Assembly: GCF_001659605.2 (NCBI RefSeq)
Contig: NC_035161.2
Coordinates: forward strand, 3,924,265-3,988,264
Origin: Manihot esculenta
Taxonomy: Eukaryota > Streptophyta > Magnoliopsida > Malpighiales > Euphorbiaceae
Direction of reading: 5' to 3'
Length of the DNA: 64,000 nt
Made by a program: the position numbers and the translations under genes. This document shows, one piece after another, positions 56,216 through 64,000 of this stretch (position 1 is the first letter of the stretch; the number at the start of each line of letters is the position of its first letter). The notes under the pieces are model-generated. The model worked only from the letters and a program-made list of their open reading frames with translations. It was not told the DNA's origin and did no database searches.

Positions 56216-56680
56216 TGATGCTCTTATGTTGCCTAAGAGGGCAAGTGGTTGCCTAAAAGCACGCTATTATGTCACCTAAGGGGGGCAATAGTTGCCTGAA
56301 AGGGCACTCTTACGTCACCTAGGGGCGCTTTTATGTCACTTAAGGGCACTCTTACATTGCCTAGTTGCCTGAAATGACGCTCTTATGTCGCCTAAGGGAA
56401 CTCTTATGTTGCCTGAGGGGGCAAGTGGTTGCCTGAGAGGGCGCTCTTGTGTCACCTAAGTAGGCAAATGCTTGTCTGAAAGAGTGCTTTTATATCGCCT
56501 AGGGGCGCTCTTATATCACCTAGGAGCACTTTTACATCGCTTAAAGGTGCTTTTACGTTGCGTAATAGGGTAAGTGGTTACCTGAGAGGATGCTCTTATG
56601 TCGCCTAAGAGTGGTCTTATGTCGCCTAAATGGGAAAGTGATTGCTTAAATGGGTGCTCTTATGTTGCCTAGTGCCAAAA
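56210..56680 (-). repeat. Tandem array: about 40-bp units
   Basis: Diverged units 'GCTCTTATGTCGCCTAAGGG' plus 'GGCAAGTGGTTGCCTGAGAG', over ten copies with frequent half-unit losses. The start phrase overlaps the 'GGGCGCTCATAATGCCTAAG' anchor of the preceding array, so the two arrays share ancestry. Confidence 0.75.
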
Positions 56681-56749
56681 TAGATGGTAGGAAAGTTTGG
56701 TGCTACTGATTGAATTTCTTGATATTGGCGATATTCTATGATCTTAGAA

Positions 56750-57501
56750 TAGCTTTTTCACTCAAGTCTACCAGTATCCATCACCTGGTACGCCCCTTCC
56801 TCTATCTCCTAGCACCTCCCTTCCATCCTGAAATCTCTTCTTATCTTTTTTCTCCGCCTTCTGGGCTTGCCTTTCGTTGTCTCGGTGAATATATTTTTAG
56901 ACCCTCTTCATCAACTGATGGTAGTCTCTACGGGTTTTTGATTAAGGATTCCACAAACCTTGTGTTGTAGCAACATTTTTTTATTGCTTCACATGTCGTG
57001 CTTCCATATTGAATCTGTCTACATAGCTTCTTAGTACTTATACTCCTTTTGCTTTACCTTCTGAAGGTAAGAAGATAACTTTTTGGGAGGGATACATTTG
57101 ATGAATCTCTATTTAAAGGCATAAACTAATTCCTTGAAGTTATGAATGGAGTTAGCTAGAAGGTGTTGGTATCACTTTTGCACCAATCCAGTGAGAGTGG
57201 AAGGAAAGACCTTGCACAAGACCATATCATTGATATTCTGGAGGAGTATGGCTGTACGAAAGTTAGTCAGGTGGTTACGTGGATTGGTCTTTCTATCGTA
57301 CTTGTCCAAAGACGGTAGCTTGAATTTGTCTAGTAAAGACTCGGCTAGTATCTCAGTAGAAAGGGGAGAAACATCTCCAATTCTAAAGTCATTGTCCAAC
57401 TGCTCCTTTTGGATTCTCTTTACAGCCTTCATCAATCTCGCCTCTAGATGCCCGCCTTCTTGGTTTCTAATTTTCATTCCAACAATTTCACGACTCTCCA
57501 C
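56750..57501 (-). pseudogene. gypsy gag (retrotransposon gag domain), broken
   Basis: Minus-strand frame 57501-57172 encodes 109 aa including LLDKFKLPSLDKYDRKTNPR, NHLTNFRTAILLQ, VFPSTLTGLVQK, the capsid-core pattern of Ty3/gypsy gag. It ends at a TGA where the family has the invariant Trp of 'KWF/KWY' (TGG to TGA). The frame goes on YQHLLANSIHNFKELVYAFK, another stop (TAG), then RFIKCIPPKKLSSYLQKVKQ. Further left (about 56790-56920) the frame has the basic, Gln-rich gag tail. Both stops fit C-to-T decay of methylated DNA. Confidence 0.75.
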
Positions 57502-58244
57502 CGTCCTTTTCCATATATCATCCTTATTCTTCCTAACACGGACATTATGGGTCCCTTGCAGGATGCCATCTCCTTCTTATTTTTTCAAGAGTTTCTTCAA
57601 GTTCTCAATTTATTCAAAAGTTGTTCTCGCGTCAAAGATTCATCTCCAGTATACTCTTCCATAGTTATGAAGTTCCCCCTGTTGCCTTGATGGTACCACT
57701 GTTATCCATTGTCGCGATTCGAGGTGAGGAGATCAGGAATCACCTAGGAAAAGAACCGATACAAACAATCACGAAATTTATATTCCTATGAGAAACTTTT
57801 TCGTTTTCCACAAATAGCACTAATGATGATGCTTTGGTCCTTCCTTCGGGTAATGGATATGCAAAACAATAAGAAATACCAAGTGGTTTGGTGGATAAAA
57901 CCTTGGCGAATTTAGGAAAAAGATCAGATAATAAGATAGATCAAATACCTGAAAGTTGCTCGTTTATATAGATTATCGATAGTCTTATCCTAGTAAGATA
58001 TAATCTATTATTGAGTCTTGGTAGGATAAGGATTCCTTCCTTAACCCTTATTTAGGGTTATGGTCTGAAACGGATTATAGAATAGCCCGTTTGGGTTCTT
58101 GGATCATGGGTCTCTTTTTATTGGGCATTTTGAGTTTTATTTTTCTAATACTCTCTATATCATTATCATATACTATTACATTTATTAATAATTTTAAATT
58201 TAATAAAATACTGACCACCTCCATCAAAAGTTGACCACAACTAT

Positions 58245-58943
58245 TAGAGGTGTAAATGAACCGAGTTTTGAAGAGTTCAATATTGATTCGTTAAAAATTT
58301 TTTCGAGCTCGAGTCGAATTCGAGTTTTACTCATTTCAAACTCGAGCCGAGTATTAATAAGCTCAAGTTTGGCTGGTTTAGCAAACGAGTTTAGACGAGT
58401 CAAGTTTCTATCAAACTTAGTCTCAAATAGTTCATGAACAATTCAATTTATTTATATGTATAATCAGTTTTAATTTAAAACTAATACGTTTAAAATTAAA
58501 TAATTTTAGTAAAATAAGTATATATACAAATTATCTCGTAAACTTGTAAATAATGAGTTCTTAAATCTTAATGATCTGAATACCTGCAAGTTTTATGAGT
58601 ATAATTAAATTATATAGAGTTGAATTTTAGAAAATTTAGATTTGACTTATGAAAATATATAGAATTTGAGTTTATTTCTTTTATGATATTAATATCAGCT
58701 TGTTTAAGGAGACTTGTGTCTCAAGTCTATTCGCGAGCCTACTCATGAATTCGAAAACGAGCCGAGCTTACGAGACTTTAACAAGATGAATACTATATAG
58801 CTCAAACTTGACTCGTTTATCAAACGAACCTAAAAATTAAGCTTAAGTTTAGCTCGTTTAGAAATTTACTCGAATTCAGTCGAGGTTTTATCGAACTGAA
58901 TTTCGAGTAGTTCACGAATAATTTAGTTCATTTACACTCCCTA
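58245..58943. mobile_element. hAT-type non-autonomous element
   Basis: 699 bp. Terminal inverted repeats TAGAGGTGTAAATGAAC and (reverse complement of the right end) TAGGGAGTGTAAATGAAC. Flanking 8-bp repeats ACAACTAT (58237-58244) and ACAACTAA (58944-58951) differ at one base. The interior is full of CTCGAG/GAGCTCG/ACGAGC words, a familiar look for this widespread plant hAT-MITE group. No transposase ORF. Confidence 0.85.
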
Positions 58944-60186
58944 ACAACTAAGAGTTTAAATTCCAACTCTCAAATATACACAAAAGTAGATCTTTAAAAA
59001 CCCCACATCTCATGCTCTGAATTTGCATAATAAATATAAAAAAATTAATTATTTGATTTTTATAATATCACAAAATTCACTAATTAATCTTTTTATTTTA
59101 AAAAATTATATTAAAAAAATCTACTAATTAGTTATCCATTTTAAAAAATCTATCAAGCATGGAGAGTAGAGGAATTAGTCACCTTTTTAACAAAACCAAA
59201 GTGGCTATCCCTGTCCTGAAGGGAAAGGAGAAAGGAGCCAGAAATTTTTAAAAGTATAATTGTATTATTGTTCTACACAGATTTATAAGTTTATATAATT
59301 AATGTATAATTTTTTTTAAAAAAATTATTATTTAATTTATGTATTTTAATAAAATTAACTATTTAGTCTTTTTTTTACAACAAAAATATTAAATAATCTC
59401 AATTTTTTTAAATTATTAACGGTTCCATTCATTTTATTAATTATTATAACTAAATAGTTGTTATTCTGAAATTACAGTTATATTTTTAAAAATATTTTAC
59501 ACATATTAAGACGAAATATTATATAGTTAAAAAATATGAACATTATTTCTTTAAAAAATAATTTTTTAACAGTATTAATTCAATTTAAAATAAATTAGTT
59601 GTATTATTGATTATTTATAAATAAAAAATAAAAAAACTCAGTCATTACTGATTATATAATAATTTTTTTGTTTATACTTTAAATTTTTATAAAATTATAA
59701 AATTATATTTTCATTTTATTAAGAATAATTTGTTATTTTTATAAAAGTTTAAAATATAATAAAAACTACATTTTGATAAATAAAATTATTACAAAACTTA
59801 TTTATATTTAATTATTATATAATTTTTATAAAATTTAAGTGTTTAATAAATTATAATTTAATTTAAGTATCCAATAAATTACATGGGGATGAACATGTAA
59901 GAAAAAATAATTTATTGTGTGTATAATAAACAAATAAAATTATTATTTTATCAGAATAAATAACAAAATATGTAATTTATTATAATGGATTTTAATGAAT
60001 TCTTTAATAATTGAACTATTCAAAATTGGAATTTGAAAATAAAAGGTTTGAGAAATTATTTTGATAATCTATTATTTTTTCAAAAAATAAAAGTCTTAAA
60101 ACAATTTTTTTTTTCAAAAATTACATGTAAATTTAAATGCATTTGATAATTTATTACTAATTTATAATTTATAATATATAAAAAAG
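58944..60186. other. AT-rich intergenic DNA, no gene seen
   Basis: Very AT-rich, low-complexity. 59040-59160 contains an ACTAATTAGT-type MITE-like fragment. Nothing coding was recognised. Confidence 0.5.
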
Positions 60187-60692
60187 AGATTTATAATTTA
60201 GTCTCTAAATATTTTTATTATTAATAAGTCAGTTCTTACATTTTCAGAAATTTATTAAAACGTTCTTTTTTTTTTCTATTAACGAAATAGTCATTCAGTC
60301 TATTTCTACCGTTAAAAATGTAGCAAAAAACCAAATTATTCTCCCTCTCCTCCTCCTTCTCCTTCTTCTTCGATTCTTCTGCTTCTTCGATTCTTCTTCT
60401 TCTGTCTTTTTTTTTTTCTTCTTTAAGGAGGAGAAAAAGGAGGCGACTATTCTTTTTCCTCTTCTTTATTATCATCATCTTTTTCTCCTTTTTTTTCTTT
60501 CTTTTCTTCTTCTTTGATAGAAGGAGGAGGAGAGACTATTTTATTGACGGAAAAAAAGATAAGAACGATTTAATAGATCTAAAAAAAGATAAAAACATTT
60601 TAATAGATCTGAAAAAAATAAAGAGTTTTTAATAAATTTCTAAAAATGTAAGAACTGACTTATTAATAATGGCAATATCTAGAAATTAAATA
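60187..60692. mobile_element. Foldback MITE with long hairpin arms
   Basis: The left arm (60187-60262) and right arm (60625-60692) are inverted repeats of each other around ATTAATAAGTCAGTTCTTACATTTT and AGAAATTTATTAAAA. Complementarity continues inward: TTCTATTAACGAAATAGTC versus GACTATTTTATTGACGGAA, then CTCCTCCTCCTTCTCC versus GGAAGGAGGAGGAGAG. Most of the element could fold into one hairpin with a polypyrimidine/polypurine stem. TSD not established. Confidence 0.8.
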
Positions 60693-60764
60693 AGGGTTTT
60701 ATTTGAGAGTAAAATTGGATTTTAAAATTTTTTTCTTTCATTTCTCATTTATTTTTAACGAAAA

Positions 60765-60887
60765 AGAGAATAGGAAGACTATTTTATTGACGGAAAGAAA
60801 AAATAAAAACGTTTTAATAAATTTTTAAAAATGTAGAAACTACTGATTTATTAATAATAATAATATCTAAAGATTAAATAGTAAATC
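60765..60887. repeat. Partial second copy of the foldback MITE (one arm)
   Basis: Repeats the right-hand arm only: GACTATTTTATTGACGGAAA, AACGTTTTAATAAATTTTTA, AAAATGTAGAAACTACTGAT, TTATTAATAATAATAATATC. It lies 70 bp beyond the full copy and in the same orientation, so an incomplete tandem duplication or nested insertion is likely. Confidence 0.75.
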
Positions 60888-61704
60888 TTCCTATATAAAA
60901 TTAGCATTACTAAATATTTTACAGAATTTCTATAATAAATCAAATATAAACAAAAATTTACCATTCTATTTTTATTTTAACACTGATTTTGATTCTAACG
61001 TATAATTCACAAAATCATTTATATTTTCATTTTAAAATCAAGAATTTCATAAAAAGATTAATTTATTTTTTTATTTAAAATTTTTTATTTCAAAATTAAA
61101 TAAAATTTATAAGCAATTTATTTAAATTTTTTTCTTAAAAAAGTATTTTAAATTTCAGAAAGCTATAAAAATGCAACGTGGTAATGGAAGAGCTATTTTG
61201 TTCCATAGGCATATAACATTTTTGTCACCCACATGCATCCACAATCTCTAATACTCTTCCCTATCAATTCGCCATTGCAGAGATTTTCTTCACCTCAAAA
61301 GGTCTGTTTTCTTCTTCTTCTCCATCTTATTTGATCTCTCATCTCACCAGAGATTTCTCTTGTAAAATTAATGTTTCTATTTTAGTTTACATCTTTCTAT
61401 CCAAATTAGTTTTTAACCCTCATCAATGTAGATCCTGCATGATAAGCTTTTTGATTTTCTTCATTGATAACTTTTTGTTCATGTCGTATGATGCCTCTGA
61501 TCCCAATAACTTTACGTTCCTTGTCGAATTTATGAATGAAATCTGAAAAATGTAAGGATTCTTGAAATTGGGTTTTGTAAGGATCCTCCTGTCTCAATAT
61601 TGTCAATAAGAACGTAAAAAATCTATTGTACCCATTTGAAATTGAAGCTTAATCTACAGGCTAATTGGGTGAATTTCTTTGTTTTTCCTTGTGCAGTTGG
61701 GGAA
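60888..61704 (+). other. Upstream region and 5' UTR intron of the LPP gene
   Basis: 61260-61330 (TTCTTCACCTCAAAAGGTCTG) is a likely first noncoding exon. A 5' UTR intron probably runs from a donor near 61300 to the acceptor TTGTGCAG at 61696, eight bases before the ATG. Open frames at 61331 and 61636 lie in this intron and are not taken as coding. Confidence 0.5.
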
Positions 61705-63574
61705 ATGGCAGACGTCTGGTTGGGATCTCATACTTTAAGATCTCATGGAGCAAAGGTGGCAAGAATACACCTGCATGATTGGCTAATTCTGATACTTCTT
61801 GTGATCATTGATGGCCTTTTGAACCTTATTGAACCTTTTCACCGATTTGTCGGGCAAGGGATGATGACAGATTTAAGTTACCCATTTAAACCCAACACTG
61901 TACCTGTGTGGGCCGTTCCAGTATGTATCCTGAATTATTAATTATATTTGTTTAAATTTACAATCCTTTGATTAGTATTTTTGTCAGTTTTGAAACTAAT
62001 TTTGTGTTAAAGAAAATTGGTTGTTGTGATCTTCTGTTTCTTGTTCACAGATTCTTGCTGGAGTTTTGCCAGTTGCTATCTTTTCTGTGTACTATTATTA
62101 TAGAAAGGATGTCTATGACTTGCATCATGCCATACTGGGTATTTCTCATATACTTTTTCTTTAGGGCATTGGAAATTTTGTATTTGTTCTTCTTGCACTA
62201 TGAGGCGGATACCTAATTAACAATTTATTACATACAACCGTTATATGTACAACAGAGATTCTGATCGCTAATTGTAAAGAGACTCATATGAAAAACCCAT
62301 TATAATCAATTGTTTTAATAAAACCGTTGTACATATACAATCGTATTTTGCAATTTCTTTGATTATTGGTCTATTATAATTCGATGACATTTTCCTCTTT
62401 ATACTCAGTTCTGGTGAAATAAAATTTAGATGCTAATAGCTCATTGTATCATTACATTGTTGTGCAAGATCAGGGCTACTGTTTTCTCTTCTTGCTACTG
62501 GAGTTATAACGGATGCTATCAAAGATGCTGTTGGCCGGCCACGGCCAAACTTCTTTTGGAGGTGTTTTCCTGATGGAAAAGCGGTACATCAATCTCCATT
62601 TTCATTTTCTTTTATCATCAGAAAAGTGAAATAATTTTTTCTAAATAAATCCTTCACCTTAAAGCTAGCTCCATAGCCTAACTGTTTTTTGTTTGCATTC
62701 TCTCCAGGCATTTGATCCGGTTACCTATGATGTTATTTGTCATGGAGATGCCCACATTATAAAGGAAGGATACAAAAGCTTTCCTAGTGGGCATTCTTCA
62801 TGTAAATGGAGCATATGTTTACACAGATATTTCTCCAATCATATATAATTTAATTAGTCCTTATCCAAATCTAATAATTTCCATTTGCAATGCAGGGTCC
62901 TTTGCAGGTCTCACTTTCCTTGCCTGGTACATGTCAGGGAAACTCAGGGTGTTCGATCGCAGGGGGCACGTAGCTAAACTCTGTATTGTACTTATTCCAG
63001 TGCTAATTGCTATTCTTGTCGGCATTTCTCGTGTGGATGATTACTGGCACCATTGGACTGATGTCTTTGCTGGAGCACTTATAGGTTTCCTAATTCTGAA
63101 ATTTTAATCATATGATCAGATTTCTAAATTCTTGTGGAACTATTGAAAGCCCACTTGTTTGAAAAATGCCATTTAATTTCTTTGGATACCCCTTTTCTTT
63201 TAATTCAGGAACAATTGTAGCTGCATTTTGTTATTTACAATTTTTCCCTTACCCATATGAGACTGAAGGTATGCTAATAATACCCAGATAATACTATCTT
63301 CTTCGACTGTTTTCATTTTCGAGTACATTATATAGGTCTGAACAACACAGCTATTTTGTTTAGATATTGTTTTATGTCATTTTGATGTATTTTCATTTCC
63401 TATTTTGACATTGTAGGTTGGGCACCTCATGCTTTTTTCGAAATGTTGGCAGAGAGGACTAGAGTTCAGTCCTCAGGTAGGACTAATTCAATTCGTATGG
63501 GAGAGATGACAGATATTGAAACTGCATTCATGGCTGGCGATCCTGAGAGAGTGTGTAATCCAGAACAACGTTGA
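61705..63574 (+). CDS. LPP2-like: Lipid phosphate phosphatase (PAP2 family, LPP2-like)
   Basis: Integral membrane enzyme that dephosphorylates phosphatidic acid, diacylglycerol pyrophosphate and related lipid phosphates (family function). Exons by frame: 61705-61920, 62051-62138, 62474-62583, 62708-62801, 62896-63084, 63209-63268, 63417-63574; 304 aa, stop TGA. The start [15 protein letters not shown] follows a 5' UTR acceptor. Six hydrophobic segments are visible, e.g. [88 protein letters not shown]. The three-part catalytic motif is complete: KDAVGRPRP (K-x6-RP), FPSGH, and [12 protein letters not shown] (S-R-x5-H-x3-D) with its nucleophilic His. The C-terminus is polar (TRTNSIRM-like region to NPEQR). 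Nothing is broken. Confidence 0.95.
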
Positions 63575-63816
63575 CAAGGTACAAGTCCATGCACAAGATA
63601 AAAACTAGTGAGGTTAATTAGAAATAAAGTAAAAAAAAAAAAATAAAGAAGTTTATATAAGTCTGTACAATTTCTTCTCATCTTTATTTTCGTCGATACA
63701 AAACCTCATACATAATATAAAGAACATGTTTTGAACCATTATATCAAATACTTATAACGAGATTTGTGCATAGTTAATTAAAGTATATATGAGGAGAGTA
63801 CAAAACTTTCGTATAT

Positions 63817-64000
63817 TGTAACGACCCGAAAATCGGACCGCTACCGGCGCTAGGATCCAGATCGGCTTAAGGCCGTCGGGACCTGTAGCAAGTCTGACAT
63901 GAAACCTGTAAACCTGTATAATCCCATCCATGATCAACAACATGCATAAAAATTAAAACTTTTCTTTCCATCTACATCAACCCAACTCAACCTGTGCATG
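63817..64000 (+). mobile_element. Start of an LTR retrotransposon LTR (runs off the window)
   Basis: TGTAACGACCCGAAAATCGG begins an abruptly GC-richer stretch (ACCGGCGCTAGGATCCAGAT, GGCCGTCGGGACCTGTAGCA). TGTAACGACCC is a common gypsy LTR start in plants and, from memory, abundant in Euphorbiaceae genomes. The right border is outside the window. Confidence 0.6.

Larger units (their letters stand above)
54168..58168 (-). mobile_element. Non-autonomous Tat-like LTR element with gag and repeat arrays
   Basis: LTRs at 57824-58168 (5', minus strand) and about 54168-54518 (3'), same family as 21138-21489. On the minus strand the LTR starts TGATA(A/C)TGATATAGAG. The 3' LTR is preceded by the purine tract GAATAGAAAGGGGACTAA. 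Gag remnants lie next to the 5' LTR (56750-57501). The rest (54960-56680) is three tandem arrays. No protease, RT or integrase was seen, so mobilisation would need another element. LTRs differ at many positions, so it is much older than the 12987-19720 element. Target duplication not found. Confidence 0.75.

Noticed and set aside
60236..60478. Lys/Glu/Arg-rich minus-strand ORF
   Set aside because: Translation of the polypurine stem of the foldback MITE.
61331..61546. 71-aa ORF upstream of the LPP gene
   Set aside because: It lies in the probable 5' UTR intron, with no domain and AT-biased composition.

Overview
This is nuclear DNA of a flowering plant. Genes are split by short GT-AG introns, intergenic DNA is very AT-rich, there is a nuclear-type tRNA-Leu, and LTR retrotransposons and small inverted-repeat transposons are dense. 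All conserved genes have eudicot-type products. The LTR start at the right edge (TGTAACGACCCGAAA...) resembles repeats I associate with Euphorbiaceae such as cassava and rubber tree; that species guess comes from memory and is not proven.

Layout. 1-3951 (+): 3' part of a NACK1/HINKEL-type kinesin-7 (cytokinesis). 4752-5039 (-): type-2 non-specific lipid-transfer protein. 5.2-9.6 kb: AT-rich DNA. 9.56-19.83 kb: a nested block in which one AT-rich dispersed repeat is interrupted first by a decayed Ty3/gypsy relic with three tandem-repeat arrays (9668-12899), then by a very young, intact-ended but pol-less LTR element (12987-19720, 5-bp TSD CTGAC). 21.1-23.5 kb: 3' end of a second Tat-like element with an extra ORF antisense to the element, itself cut by another LTR-like block. 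27377-31148 (-): plastid-type dipeptide epimerase of the enolase superfamily. 32742-32822 (+): tRNA-Leu(CAG). 33288-33614 (-): small Cys-rich protein. 35.8-37.4 kb (+): NLR pseudogene with three frame shifts. 37504-38013 (-): small, probably mitochondrial protein. 38-43.7 kb: AT-rich DNA with repeats. 43788-47412 (+): RING-H2 ubiquitin ligase. 48709-52955 (-): plastid MurG homologue. 54.2-58.2 kb (-): a second gag-plus-tandem-array gypsy element without pol. 58245-58943: hAT-type non-autonomous element with 8-bp TSD. 60187-60692: foldback MITE. 61705-63574 (+): lipid phosphate phosphatase. 63817-64000: start of another LTR.

The genes are unrelated housekeeping genes and do not form a cluster or pathway. 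The accessory interest is in the retroelements. At least three LTR elements here lack reverse transcriptase and integrase yet have gag-like sequence and internal repeat arrays. The youngest is peppered, in both LTRs and internal DNA, with one short motif (GATTTGCCC), and carries a hairpin-forming block duplicated in tandem whose core is unchanged while its flanks diverge. Exon coordinates were derived by eye from splice consensus and reading frame; no alignments or searches were run.
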